Under the pieces are notes generated by a model. The model did not search any database. It was not told the DNA's origin and saw only the letters and a program-made list of their open reading frames with translations. Both the position numbers and the translations under genes were made by a program. From NCBI RefSeq assembly GCF_001019615.1, contig NZ_JNBQ01000007.1:1-64000 (forward strand): a stretch of 64,000 nt of DNA, read 5' to 3'. Below, in pieces: positions 10,647 through 20,690 of this stretch (its first letter is position 1; every line of letters begins with the position of its first letter). Source of the DNA: Cellulosimicrobium funkei. Lineage in GTDB: Bacteria > Actinomycetota > Actinomycetes > Actinomycetales > Cellulomonadaceae.

Positions 10647-12016
10647 TGCCGGCGGGGTTCCCGGAGGGGTCGGGCTCGACATCGGGGCGGGCCTTCAGCG
10701 AGCAGGGCGTCGCCGCGCTGCACGCGACGCTCGACGGTCTGCTCGCGCCGTGGGACGCGGAGCTCGAGGCGCGGTACCCGGGCGACGACGGCTCGCGCCA
10801 GCCTGTGCACACCGTCTACGTGCCCGGTGACCGGTACACCGCGGGCCTCGTGCCCGAGTGGGCGGCCCGGGCGCGCGAGGCGGTCGACGCGGCGGGCGGC
10901 GGTGCCGAGGGGGTACGTCGGCTCGTCGACCTGCTCGGGATCGGTGCGGGATCCGGGGACGGCCTCGCCGACGCCGTGGCCGAGCGCGTGCGCGCCAAGC
11001 TCGCCGTCGAGGCGATCGAGGACCTGCGGATCGACTTCGAGGACGGGTTCGGCGACCGCGGCGACGCGGCCGAGGACGCCGCGGTCGCGGCGGCCGCGCG
11101 CGAGCTCGCTCGCGCCGAGGCGCAGGGCACGGCGACGCCGTTCAGCGGGATCCGGATCAAGTGCCTCGAGGCCGCGACGCGCCGGCGCGGCGTGCGCACG
11201 CTCGCGCTGTTCGTCGCGGAGCTCGTCGCGGCCCGCGCCGCCCAGGGCCAGACGGGCCTGCCCGACGGCTTCGTCGTCACGCTCGCCAAAGTCACCGCGC
11301 CGCAGCAGGTCGAGGCGATGGCGGTCGCGTGCGAGCGCGTCGAGCAGGCGAACGGCCTGGAGCCGGGCAGCCTGCGGTTCGAGGTGCAGGTCGAGACGCC
11401 GCAGGCGCTGCTCGCGGCGGACGGCACGGCGACCGTGGCGCGGCTCGTGCACGCGGCGCCCGGGCGGGTCACCGCGCTGCACTACGGCACGTACGACTAC
11501 TCGGCGTCGCTCGGCATCGCGGCGGCGTACCAGTCGATGGAGCACCCCGCGGCCGACCACGCGAAGTCGGTCATGCAGCTCGCCGTCGCGGGCACGGGCG
11601 TGCGCCTGTCGGACGGCTCGACGAACGTGCTCCCCGTCGGCGACCCGCAGGCCGTCGACGCGGCGTGGCGCCTGCACGGGCGGCTCGTGCGCCGCTCGCT
11701 CGAGCGCGGCTACTACCAGGGCTGGGACCTGCACCCCGCGCAGCTCCCGAGCCGGTTCGCGGCGACGTACGCGTTCTACCGCGAGGGCGCGGCGTCGGCG
11801 CTCGCGCGCCTCGCGGCGTACGTCGGGTTCGTGCCCGACGCCGGTGGCGTGCTCGACGAGCCCGCCACGGCCAAGGCGATGGCCTGGTTCCTCGGGCGCG
11901 GCGTCGACTGCGGCGCGCTCACCGAGGCCGAGGTCCGCGCCGCGACCGGTCTCGACCGCGCCGGGCTCGACGCCGTCCGCGTCTCGGGGCACGCCCCGCA
12001 GCCCGTCGCGGGCTGA
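10646..12016 (+). CDS. DUF6986 family, HpcH/HpaI-aldolase-like protein
   Basis: The 456-residue protein resembles the citrate lyase beta/HpcH-HpaI TIM-barrel superfamily. Residues 121-136 contain VEAIEDLRIDFEDGFG with the acidic metal-site pattern, and conserved RIKCLE, VQVETPQALL and LHYGTYDYSASLGI blocks follow. It matches what is annotated in actinomycetes as DUF6986, commonly found beside malate synthase. Its ATG overlaps the aceB stop by one base (TGATG), so the two are coupled. The reaction is not known to me. A C-C lyase or synthase acting on a glyoxylate-derived acid would suit the context, but this is inference. No sign of damage. Confidence 0.8.
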   Translation: MPAGFPEGSGSTSGRAFSEQGVAALHATLDGLLAPWDAELEARYPGDDGSRQPVHTVYVPGDRYTAGLVPEWAARAREAVDAAGGGAEGVRRLVDLLGIGAGSGDGLADAVAERVRAKLAVEAIEDLRIDFEDGFGDRGDAAEDAAVAAAARELARAEAQGTATPFSGIRIKCLEAATRRRGVRTLALFVAELVAARAAQGQTGLPDGFVVTLAKVTAPQQVEAMAVACERVEQANGLEPGSLRFEVQVETPQALLAADGTATVARLVHAAPGRVTALHYGTYDYSASLGIAAAYQSMEHPAADHAKSVMQLAVAGTGVRLSDGSTNVLPVGDPQAVDAAWRLHGRLVRRSLERGYYQGWDLHPAQLPSRFAATYAFYREGAASALARLAAYVGFVPDAGGVLDEPATAKAMAWFLGRGVDCGALTEAEVRAATGLDRAGLDAVRVSGHAPQPVAG

Positions 12017-12111
12017 CCGACGCCCTCCGCACCGTCCCGTCCACCCCGCCCCGTCCAGCCCGCCGCGACCGACCGTCGTCGGCCCGGGCCATCATCTCGA
12101 GGAGTGAACCC

Positions 12112-12942
12112 ATGACCCAGACCACCCCCTACTACACCCCGCAGGGTGGCCTGCCCGCGCAGACCGAGCTGCTCACCGACCGCGCGATCGTCACCGAGGC
12201 CTACACGGTGATCCCGCGCGGCGTGCTGCGCGACATCGTCACGAGCAACCTGCCGGGCTGGGAGAAGACCCGGCTGTGGGTGCTCGCCCGGCCGATCGAG
12301 GGTTTCGCGACGACGTTCGCGCAGTACGTCATGGAGGTCTCGCCCGGCGGCGGGTCGGACCAGGGCGAGGACGAGGAGACGGTGCAGTCCGTCGTCTTCG
12401 TCACCGAGGGCACGCTCGTGCTCACGCTCGCCGGGGTCGAGCACGTGCTCGAGCCGGGCGGGTACGCGTACCTGGCGGCGGGGGAGCGGTGGGCGCTGCA
12501 CAACCGGTCGGACGCCAAGGCCGCGTTCCAGTGGATCCGCAAGGTGTACGAGCCGATCCCGGGACACACCGCGACGTCGTTCGTCACGCGGGAGCAGGAC
12601 GTCGAGCCGCGCGCGATGCCGGACACCGACGGCGTCTGGGTGACCACGCGGTTCGTCGACCCCGACGACCTCGCGCACGACATGCACGTCAACATCGTGA
12701 CGTTCCAGCCCGGCGGGTCCATCCCGTTCGCGGAGACGCACATCATGGAGCACGGCCTCTACGTGCTCGAGGGCAAGGCGGTCTACCGCCTCAACGGCGA
12801 CTGGGTCGAGGTCCAGGAGGGCGACTTCATGTGGCTCCGGGCGTTCTGCCCGCAGGCCTGCTACGCGGGCGGCCCCAAGCCGTTCCGCTACCTGCTCTAC
12901 AAGGACGTGAACCGGCAGGTCAAGCTCGACCGCCGCCGCTGA
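12112..12942 (+). CDS. allE: (S)-ureidoglycine aminohydrolase (bicupin)
   Basis: The 276-residue protein has two cupin repeats and should hydrolyse ureidoglycine to ureidoglycolate and ammonia. In the C-terminal cupin the manganese site is visible as E208-x-H210-x3-H214 with Q248 34 residues later, the same spacing as in the plant enzyme. The N-terminal cupin (VVFVTEGTLVLTLAGVEHVLEPGGYAYL) has lost such ligands. A GAGGAG ribosome site lies just before the ATG at 12112, and the gap after the DUF6986 gene is 95 bases. The allantoate amidohydrolase that makes its substrate is not encoded in this window. A strong terminator follows. Confidence 0.92.
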   Translation: MTQTTPYYTPQGGLPAQTELLTDRAIVTEAYTVIPRGVLRDIVTSNLPGWEKTRLWVLARPIEGFATTFAQYVMEVSPGGGSDQGEDEETVQSVVFVTEGTLVLTLAGVEHVLEPGGYAYLAAGERWALHNRSDAKAAFQWIRKVYEPIPGHTATSFVTREQDVEPRAMPDTDGVWVTTRFVDPDDLAHDMHVNIVTFQPGGSIPFAETHIMEHGLYVLEGKAVYRLNGDWVEVQEGDFMWLRAFCPQACYAGGPKPFRYLLYKDVNRQVKLDRRR

Positions 12943-12967
12943 CGCGACACTCGACGAGGGCATGACG

Positions 12968-12999
12968 AGGGCCCGGTTCCGCACGCGGAACCGGGCCCT
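12968..12999 (+). terminator. Strong terminator after allE
   Basis: A perfect 15-bp stem (12968-12982 with 12985-12999) with a two-base loop is followed by the T-rich stretch TTGCTCTTGCT. Confidence 0.85.
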
Positions 13000-13125
13000 T
13001 TGCTCTTGCTTCGCACATTTCACCCGGCGCGGCGCGAAGATCATCCGGCCCGGAACGGCTCCCGGCTCGTCAACGGTGCCACAGTGAGTGCACGGCAACG
13101 GATCACGTGAACCAATGGAGTGTTC

Positions 13126-13956
13126 ATGGCACCGCGCTACAACTCCCCGCCCAACTGGCCGCCGCCCCCCGCAGGGTGGTCACCGCCCCCAGGCTGGTCG
13201 CCTGATCCCTCATGGGGTCCAGCGCCGCAGGGGTGGCCGTTCTGGGTCGACGACTCCGAGTCCGGCTCTCCCGATCACCGGGGGGTGCTTCCGGCGGCCG
13301 ACGTGGGTGAGGAGAGCGCCGGCGCGGAGAAGTCGAGGTCCTGGTTTGCTCGGCACAAGCTCCTGACGGGAGCAGGCGTTCTGGTGCTGCTCGTCGTCGC
13401 CATCGCGGCTTTGGTGGGCGGGAACGACGACGCCGGCCAGGAGCCCGTCGCTGCCACGACGACGGAAGCTGCCGATTCGGACGAGAAGTCGGCCGAGGAG
13501 ATCGCTGCGGAGGAGCAGGCAGAGGCTGACCGCCTCGCCGAGGAAGAGGCCGCTGCGGCGGCGGCGGCCGAGGAGGAGCGGCTGGCGGAGGAGCAGCGAC
13601 TCGCCGAAGACGCAGCAGCTGCCGAGGCGGCTGCAGCGGAAGCAGCGAGGATCGGGTCGGTCGCGCAGCAGAACGCTTACCGGTCGGCCGTGAGCTACCT
13701 CGAGTACACGGGGTTCTCGCGTTCGGGCCTTATCGGGCAGCTCGAGTTCGAGGGGTACAGCACCGCCGACGCCGAGTTCGCCATCGCTCGACTCGAGGCC
13801 GAAGGCGGCGTGGACTGGAACGCGGAGGCAGCCGAGAGCGCGGCGAGCTACCTGGACTACACGGCGTTCTCGCGAGCCGGCCTCGTCGACCAGCTCCTCT
13901 ATGAGGGGTTCACACCGGAACAAGCGGAGTACGGAGTGAGCACCACGGGACTGTGA
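13126..13956 (+). CDS. Membrane-anchored protein with two Ltp (PF07553-type) repeats
   Basis: The 276-residue protein has a Pro/Trp-rich cytoplasmic N-terminus (1-40), one transmembrane helix (about 79-98) and an Ala/Glu-rich heptad region likely to be a coiled coil (about 117-176). Two C-terminal repeats (about 184-227 and 230-276) read SAxSYLxYTxFSRxGLxxQLxxEGxxxxxAE. These repeats match the host cell surface-exposed lipoprotein (Ltp) family. In streptococcal phage TP-J34 an Ltp protein blocks DNA injection by other phages, but most actinomycete members are uncharacterised. There is no lipobox here. A GGAG site five bases upstream supports ATG 13126 over the GTG at 13120. Function unknown. 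Confidence 0.8.
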   Translation: MAPRYNSPPNWPPPPAGWSPPPGWSPDPSWGPAPQGWPFWVDDSESGSPDHRGVLPAADVGEESAGAEKSRSWFARHKLLTGAGVLVLLVVAIAALVGGNDDAGQEPVAATTTEAADSDEKSAEEIAAEEQAEADRLAEEEAAAAAAAEEERLAEEQRLAEDAAAAEAAAAEAARIGSVAQQNAYRSAVSYLEYTGFSRSGLIGQLEFEGYSTADAEFAIARLEAEGGVDWNAEAAESAASYLDYTAFSRAGLVDQLLYEGFTPEQAEYGVSTTGL

Positions 13957-13983
13957 GTCAGGTCCGGTCCCGACCGGTCGCCG

Positions 13984-14313
13984 TCATCGCGTCGCCGAGG
14001 GCCCGTCTGCGCGTCGACTCTGCACGTCGAGAAACGTCCCGGTAGCGACGAGCTTTGCGCCTTCGTAGAGCCTCACGTTCTGCGCCTCCATGAAGGCTGC
14101 GCCCGCCCACTCCTCGAAGAGCACCGTGATCTGAACCTCGACGTTCTGACCGAGTGGCAGCTCGGCTCGCCCATCGGCACTCTCGACGATGCACGACGTC
14201 TGAAAGTCGCCGAGCTCGATCTGAGAGCGCACGCCCGAGACGGGAGTTGTCTCGCGACCGCCTTCGTGCGCCGTGAGAAAGCGGATCCGAGCATCGCGTG
14301 GGCCAAAGGCCAT
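13984..14313 (-). CDS. Small standalone EF-Tu domain III-like beta-barrel protein
   Basis: The 109-residue protein begins with IRFLTAHEGGRETTPVSGVRSQIELGD, which resembles the start of domain III of EF-Tu (xVxxLTxEEGGRxTPxxxGYRPQ). The NVEVQITVLFEEW and NVRLYEGAKLVATGTFLDV stretches later resemble the matching strands. It lacks any GTPase domain, so it cannot act as an elongation factor; the fold assignment is from pattern only. It converges on the Ltp-domain gene with 27 bases between stops and diverges from hyi. Base composition is slightly less GC-rich than its neighbours. The role is unknown. Confidence 0.55.
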   Translation of the reverse strand: MAFGPRDARIRFLTAHEGGRETTPVSGVRSQIELGDFQTSCIVESADGRAELPLGQNVEVQITVLFEEWAGAAFMEAQNVRLYEGAKLVATGTFLDVQSRRADGPSATR

Positions 14314-14479
14314 CGTCGCATCCCTCGTCGATCGGTCGGCAGTGTCGGCGCCTGAAGTCCGGGAGCGGCGTCAGCCTCGCACACCTCGTACGGCCCCTGC
14401 TGACGGCTCCCGTGGAGCGTCGGACCTGGGAAGAGGCGCGAACCGTGGACGCTTTCCCGCACCGAGGCTGCAGAGACGG

Positions 14480-14509
14480 TTGACGCTCCGCGACGAGCAT
14501 GCCTACACT
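14480..14509 (+). promoter_or_regulatory. Promoter of the hyi-glxR-gcl-allB operon
   Basis: TTGACG (14480-14485) and TACACT (14504-14509) with an 18-base spacer reproduce the layout of the uraD promoter. Confidence 0.7.
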
Positions 14510-14529
14510 TCCATACAGCAGAAGAAAAG

Positions 14530-14544
14530 TTCCGCAGAATGGAA
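14530..14544 (+). promoter_or_regulatory. IclR-type operator, TTCCG-N5-TGGAA
   Basis: TTCCG-CAGAA-TGGAA lies 20 bases after the -10 box. Conservation with the uraD promoter extends beyond the palindrome to a following GGTC and a preceding AT-rich stretch, so the two regions look homologous over about 45 bases. Confidence 0.65.
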
Positions 14545-14585
14545 TCGCAAGGTCGCGAGACGCGGACGGACCCAGGGAGACGACG

Positions 14586-15392
14586 ATGAGCCCCGCACCG
14601 ACTTACACCGTCAACTGCTCGATCCTGCTCACGGACCTGCCGCTGCTCGAGCGGCCGGCCGCCGCGGCGGCCGCGGGCTTCCGCGGTGTCGAGTTCTGGT
14701 GGCCGTTCGCGTCGCCCACGCCGGCGCAGGACGAGGTCGACGCGTTCGTCGGTGCGATCGAGGCGTCGGGCGTCCAGCTCACGGGCCTCAACTTCGACGC
14801 CGGCAACATGCCCGGCGGAGACCGCGGCCTCGTGTCGTGGCCCGCACGCTCGGCCGACCTGCGGGCGAACCTGGACGTCGTCACCACGATCGGCGAGCGC
14901 ACCGGCTGCCGCGCGTTCAACGCCCTCTACGGCAACCGCCAGGAGGGCGAGACGCCCGAGGCGCAGGACGCGCTGGGGGCCGAGAACCTCGCGCTCGCCG
15001 CCCGGGCCGTCGGGCGCATCGGGGGCACGGTGCTCGTCGAGCCCGTGAGCGGCGCCCCGGCCTACCCGCTCAAGACCGCCGCCGACGCCGTGCGCGTCAT
15101 CGACCGGGTCGCGGCCGACCACGGCGAGACGAACCTGGGTCTCCTGTTCGACGTCTACCACCTGTCCGTCAACGGCGACGACGTCGACGCGGCGCTCTCG
15201 ACCTACCGCGGGCGCATCGCCCACGTGCAGATCGCCGACGCCCCCGGGCGCGGCGAGCCCGGCACGGGCGACCTGCCGATCGACCGCTGGACCAAGGAGC
15301 TGCGGACCGGCGGCTACGACGGCTGGATCGGCCTCGAGTACAAGACGGAGGCCGCCGACCCGTTCGCGTGGCTCCCGGCTGCCGAGCGCTGA
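14586..15392 (+). CDS. hyi: Hydroxypyruvate isomerase family TIM-barrel protein
   Basis: The 268-residue protein belongs to the xylose isomerase-like TIM-barrel family and should interconvert hydroxypyruvate and tartronate semialdehyde. Metal-site blocks are visible in order: LVEPVSG, LLFDVYHLSVNGDD, HVQIADAPGRGEPGTGDL and IGLEYKTEAADP. The latter two are characteristic of Hyi. The AGGGAGA ribosome site precedes the ATG. It is the first gene of a four-gene glyoxylate operon with glxR, gcl and allB, controlled by the shared TTCCG-N5-YGGAA element. The neighbouring Gcl makes its substrate tartronate semialdehyde. Confidence 0.93.
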   Translation: MSPAPTYTVNCSILLTDLPLLERPAAAAAAGFRGVEFWWPFASPTPAQDEVDAFVGAIEASGVQLTGLNFDAGNMPGGDRGLVSWPARSADLRANLDVVTTIGERTGCRAFNALYGNRQEGETPEAQDALGAENLALAARAVGRIGGTVLVEPVSGAPAYPLKTAADAVRVIDRVAADHGETNLGLLFDVYHLSVNGDDVDAALSTYRGRIAHVQIADAPGRGEPGTGDLPIDRWTKELRTGGYDGWIGLEYKTEAADPFAWLPAAER

Positions 15393-15454
15393 CCTTCCGC
15401 GGTCGTCCGCCCCCGACACAGACCCCCGACCCGAACCACCCAGAGGAGCACACC

Positions 15455-16339
15455 ATGGCCTCCATCGCCTTCATCGGACTCGGCATCATGGGCAGCCCCA
15501 TGGCCGTCCACCTGCAGGACGCCGGGCACGACGTCGCGGGCTACAACCGCAGCCCCGAGAAGACCGCGCCGCTCGTCGCGGCCGGCGGTCGCGCGGCGGA
15601 GTCGGTCGCCGACGCCGTCTCCGGCGCCGACGTCGTCGCGATCATGGTCCCCGACTCGCCCGACGTCGAGGCCGTTCTCACCGGCGACGACGGCGTCCTC
15701 GCGAACGCCAAGCCCGGCGCGCTCGTCATCGACTTCTCGTCGATCCGTCCCGACGTCACGGTCGCGCTCGCGCGGCAGGCGACGGACGCGGGACTGCGCA
15801 TCGTCGACGCCCCCGTCTCGGGCGGTGAGCCCGGCGCGATCAACGCCGCGCTGTCGATCATGGTCGGCGGCATGCCCGAGGACTTCGAGGCGGCCAAGCC
15901 GTTCCTCGACGTCGTCGGCAAGACGGTCGTGCACGTGGGCCCGAACGGCTCCGGCCAGACGGTCAAGGCCGCGAACCAGCTCATCGTCGCCGCGAACATC
16001 CAGGCGCTCGCCGAGGCGGTCGTCTTCCTCGAGGCATACGGCGTCGACACCGAGGCCGCGATCGAGGTCCTCGGCGGCGGCCTCGCGGGCTCGGCCGTGC
16101 TGAACCAGAAGGCGCGCAAGATGCTCGACCGCGACTTCGGCCCCGGCTTCCGGATCGAGCTCCACCACAAGGACCTCGGCATCGTCACCGCCGCGGCCCG
16201 CGAGGCGGGCGTCGTCGCGCCGCTCGGCGGCCTCGTCGCCCAGCTCATGGCCTCCGCCCGCGCGAACGGCGACGGCGGCCTCGACCACTCCGGCCTGTTC
16301 CGCGGCGTCGAGCGCCTGTCCGGCCGCGACGCCTCCTGA
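15455..16339 (+). CDS. glxR: 2-hydroxy-3-oxopropionate (tartronate semialdehyde) reductase
   Basis: The 294-residue protein is a beta-hydroxyacid dehydrogenase reducing tartronate semialdehyde to D-glycerate with NAD(P)H. It has an N-terminal Rossmann motif [10 protein letters not shown] (residues 8-17), the substrate loop [11 protein letters not shown] (118-128) and the catalytic lysine K171 in [15 protein letters not shown]. The start is supported by GAGGAG eight bases upstream. It lies between hyi and gcl, which makes the tartronate semialdehyde assignment secure relative to other family members. Glycerate kinase, needed next, is not in the window. Confidence 0.93.
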   Translation: MASIAFIGLGIMGSPMAVHLQDAGHDVAGYNRSPEKTAPLVAAGGRAAESVADAVSGADVVAIMVPDSPDVEAVLTGDDGVLANAKPGALVIDFSSIRPDVTVALARQATDAGLRIVDAPVSGGEPGAINAALSIMVGGMPEDFEAAKPFLDVVGKTVVHVGPNGSGQTVKAANQLIVAANIQALAEAVVFLEAYGVDTEAAIEVLGGGLAGSAVLNQKARKMLDRDFGPGFRIELHHKDLGIVTAAAREAGVVAPLGGLVAQLMASARANGDGGLDHSGLFRGVERLSGRDAS

Positions 16340-16382
16340 CCTTCCCCTGACGACGACGTCACCTCCAGCAAGGAGAGAAACC

Positions 16383-18158
<1,776 letters not shown>

Positions 18159-18185
18159 GCGTGCCGCACCGGAGGAGCAGACGAC

Positions 18186-19565
18186 ATGGAGGAGGACGCG
18201 ATGAGCGCGGGTGAGGTGAGCGGTCGCGAGCACGAGTACGACCTCGTCGTGCGGGGCGAGCGCGTGCTCGTCGCGTCGGGCGAGCAGCCGCGCGAGGTCG
18301 GGGTCAGCGGGGGAGTGGTCCGGGCGATCGAGCCCCTGGGCGCGGGGCTCGACGGCGCACGCGTCGTCGAGCTGGAGCCGCACCAGGTGCTGGTCCCCGG
18401 CCTCGTGGACACGCACGTGCACGTCAACGAGCCCGGGCGCACCGAGTGGGAGGGGTTCGCGTCCGCGACGCGGGCCGCCGCCGCGGGCGGCGTGACGACG
18501 ATCGTCGACATGCCGCTCAACTCGATCCCGCCGACGGTCGACGTCGAGGCGCTCGAGACCAAGCAGAAGGTCGCGCGCGACCAGGCGTTCGTCGACGTCG
18601 GGTTCTGGGGCGGCGCCGTGCCCGGCAACGCGGACGAGCTGCGGCCCCTGTGGGACGCGGGCGTGTTCGGCTTCAAGTGCTTCCTGCTGCACTCGGGCGT
18701 CGAGGAGTTCGGGTACCTCGAGCCCGACGAGCTCGAGGCCGACCTGCGCCTGCTGGCCGACTTCGACGGGCTCATGCTCGTGCACGCCGAGGACTCGCGC
18801 GCGATCGAGCGGGCGCCCACCCCGCACGGCGACCACTACGACACCTTCCTCGCGTCGCGCCCGCGCGGCGCGGAGAACGTCGCGATCGCCGCGGTGATCG
18901 AGGCGGCGCGCTGGACCGGGGCGCGCGCGCACGTGCTGCACCTGTCGAGCTCGGACGCGCTGCCGATGATCCGGAGCGCGAAGCGCGAGGGCGTGCGGCT
19001 CACGGTCGAGACGTGCCCGCACTACCTGGCGCTCGCGGCCGAGGAGATCCCGGACGGCGCGACGCAGTTCAAGTGCTGCCCGCCCATCCGGGAGATCGAC
19101 AACCGCGAGCTGCTCTGGGAGGGGTTGCTCGACGGCACGATCGACTGCATCGTCTCCGACCACTCCCCGAGCACGCCCGACCTCAAGGACCTCGACACGG
19201 GGGACTTCGGGACGGCGTGGGGCGGCGTCTCGTCGCTCCAGCTCGGTCTCGCGATCGTGTGGACCGAGGCCCGGACGCGGGGCGTGCCGTTCGCGCGCGT
19301 CGTCGAGTGGATGTCGTCGCGCCCGGCCGGCATCGCGGGGCTCCAGCGCAAGGGCTCGATCGCGCTCGGGTTCGACGCCGACCTCGCGGTCGTCGAGCCG
19401 GACACGGCGTTCGTCGTCGACCCGAAGGCCCTGCACCACAAGAACCCCATCACGCCGTACGCCGACCGCGCGCTCTCGGGCGCCGTCGTCGCGACGTACC
19501 TGCGGGGCGAGGAGATCACGTTCGACCGCCCCACGGGCCGCCTCCTCGCGCGCGGCGAGGCGTGA
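18186..19565 (+). CDS. allB: Allantoinase
   Basis: The 459-residue amidohydrolase opens the hydantoin ring of allantoin to give allantoate. The binuclear metal site is complete: H77 and H79 in DTHVHVNEPG, the carbamylated lysine K164 in GFKCFLLHSG, H200 in VHAEDS, H252 in HVLHLSS and D325 in IVSDHSPS. These contexts match allantoinase rather than dihydropyrimidinase. Two starts are possible. ATG 18186 follows GGAGGAG, while ATG 18201 follows GGAGGA inside the frame; the first is taken. It is last in the glyoxylate operon and is followed by a terminator. Allantoate amidohydrolase is missing from the window. Confidence 0.95.
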   Translation: MEEDAMSAGEVSGREHEYDLVVRGERVLVASGEQPREVGVSGGVVRAIEPLGAGLDGARVVELEPHQVLVPGLVDTHVHVNEPGRTEWEGFASATRAAAAGGVTTIVDMPLNSIPPTVDVEALETKQKVARDQAFVDVGFWGGAVPGNADELRPLWDAGVFGFKCFLLHSGVEEFGYLEPDELEADLRLLADFDGLMLVHAEDSRAIERAPTPHGDHYDTFLASRPRGAENVAIAAVIEAARWTGARAHVLHLSSSDALPMIRSAKREGVRLTVETCPHYLALAAEEIPDGATQFKCCPPIREIDNRELLWEGLLDGTIDCIVSDHSPSTPDLKDLDTGDFGTAWGGVSSLQLGLAIVWTEARTRGVPFARVVEWMSSRPAGIAGLQRKGSIALGFDADLAVVEPDTAFVVDPKALHHKNPITPYADRALSGAVVATYLRGEEITFDRPTGRLLARGEA

Positions 19566-19577
19566 GGGGCTGAAGAC

Positions 19578-19610
19578 TCCCGTGCCCGACCGCGGGGGTC
19601 GGGCACGGGA
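19578..19610 (+). terminator. Terminator after allB
   Basis: A perfect 13-bp stem (19578-19590 with 19598-19610) closes a seven-base loop 12 bases after the allB stop. Confidence 0.75.
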
Positions 19611-19667
19611 AACCCCCGAGGCGCGCCACGGTCCGGGTCGACGAGGACCCGGGCCGGTGGCACGCCT

Positions 19668-19696
19668 GGGGCGGCACCGCTGGTGGGTGCCGCCCC
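19668..19696. terminator. Second hairpin between convergent allB and SRPBCC genes
   Basis: An 11-bp stem GGGGCGGCACC (19668-19678) pairs with 19686-19696. It is placed to end the minus-strand SRPBCC transcript. Confidence 0.6.
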
Positions 19697-19727
19697 GATC
19701 TCGCTCGGCTGGGCGCGGGTGTGCGGG

Positions 19728-20216
19728 TCAGGACTCCGCGAGGAGCTCGTCGAGCTGCTCGTAGCCCTCGCGGACGCCGACCTCCATGCCGCTCGCGACG
19801 AAGCTGTCGCGACCCTCGATCGAGTCGACGAGCGACGTCGCGGTGAGGCGGCTGCGGCCGTCGGGCAGGTCCTCGAACACGAGGCGGTCCAGCGAGACAC
19901 CGTCGGGGAACCCCTCGTACGTGAAGGTCTGGACGATGAGCTCGTCCGGGCGCACCTCGTGGACGCTGCCGAAGAACGCGTACTCGTTGCCGTCGGGGTC
20001 CACCTGGACGTAGCGGTAGGCGCCGCCCGTGCGCACGTCCCAGTGCTCGTTGCGCTGGGTGAGGTAGCGCGGGCCGTTCCAGCGCGCGAACAGCTCGGGG
20101 TCGAGGTGGGCGCGGAAGACCTTCGCCGCGGGCGCGTCGAACTCGCGCACGATGCGGACGATCGGGAGGTCCTTCGGGACGACGATCTCGGTCTCGTGGG
20201 TGCCGGTGGTGGTCAT
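19728..20216 (-). CDS. SRPBCC (AHSA1-type) domain protein
   Basis: The 162-residue protein has the hot-dog-like START/AHSA1 fold signature: VRIVREFDAPAAKVFRAHLDPELFARWNGP near the N-terminus, a DVRTGGAYRYVQVDPDG strand pair, and a closing GMEVGVREGYEQLDELL helix. Such proteins bind small hydrophobic ligands, and many are encoded next to ArsR regulators as here. The ligand is unknown. The ATG at 20216 overlaps the ArsR stop by four bases (ATGA), and an AGGAG site precedes it, so the two are cotranscribed and probably coupled. Confidence 0.88.
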   Translation of the reverse strand: MTTTGTHETEIVVPKDLPIVRIVREFDAPAAKVFRAHLDPELFARWNGPRYLTQRNEHWDVRTGGAYRYVQVDPDGNEYAFFGSVHEVRPDELIVQTFTYEGFPDGVSLDRLVFEDLPDGRSRLTATSLVDSIEGRDSFVASGMEVGVREGYEQLDELLAES

Positions 20217-20581
20217 GGTGCTGCTCCTGTCGTCGGGTCGTTCTCGGGTGCGGCCGCCGGGTCGGGCAGGTCGCGCAGGACGTCGTCGAGGCGGCGGTAG
20301 CGGTCCTCCGCCTCGCGCCGGTAGCGCTCGATCCACTTCGTCATGAGGTCGAAGACCTCCGCCTCGAGGTGCACGGGGGCGCGTCGGGCGTCCGTCGTGC
20401 GGGTCACCAGTCCGGAGTCCTCGAGCACGCGCAGGTGCTTGGACACGGCCTGGACGGACATGTCGTACGGCCGGGCGAGCTCGCCCACGCTGGCGTCACC
20501 CGACGCGAGCCGGGCCACCATGTCGCGGCGCGTGGGGTCGGCCAGCGCCGAGAACACGCGCGAGAGCGGGTCGGCCGTCAC
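20213..20581 (-). CDS. ArsR family winged-helix regulator
   Basis: The 122-residue protein carries a winged helix-turn-helix near residues 10-80, including VFSALADPTRRDMVARLASGDASVGELA and the recognition helix SVQAVSKHLRVLEDSGLV. It lacks the metal-binding cysteine pair (ELCVCDL) of ArsR/SmtB, so it is of the type paired with SRPBCC proteins. It is first in the two-gene operon. Two copies of TCAAC-N6-GTTGA lie immediately upstream and are the likely self-binding sites. The signal may be whatever its SRPBCC partner handles. Confidence 0.9.
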   Translation of the reverse strand: MTADPLSRVFSALADPTRRDMVARLASGDASVGELARPYDMSVQAVSKHLRVLEDSGLVTRTTDARRAPVHLEAEVFDLMTKWIERYRREAEDRYRRLDDVLRDLPDPAAAPENDPTTGAAP

Positions 20582-20617
20582 GGGACCTCCTCGTCGGGCG
20601 CCGCGCGCGACGTCCGA

Positions 20618-20639
20618 TAGTCAACTGTTCGGTTGACTA
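20618..20639. promoter_or_regulatory. Probable ArsR operator 1
   Basis: TAGTCAAC-N6-GTTGACTA is a perfect 8+8 palindrome 37 bases upstream of the arsR start. Its core TCAAC-N6-GTTGA is repeated at 20667-20682. Confidence 0.7.
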
Positions 20640-20666
20640 AGACGTTACGCCTGCCTCCGGGGCTCG

Positions 20667-20682
20667 TCAACCCCGTGGTTGA
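20667..20682. promoter_or_regulatory. Probable ArsR operator 2
   Basis: TCAAC-N6-GTTGA repeats the core of operator 1 with its centre 46 bp away. It ends eight bases from the photolyase stop codon, so it sits in the short photolyase-arsR gap. Confidence 0.65.
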
Positions 20683-20690
20683 TAAGAAGG

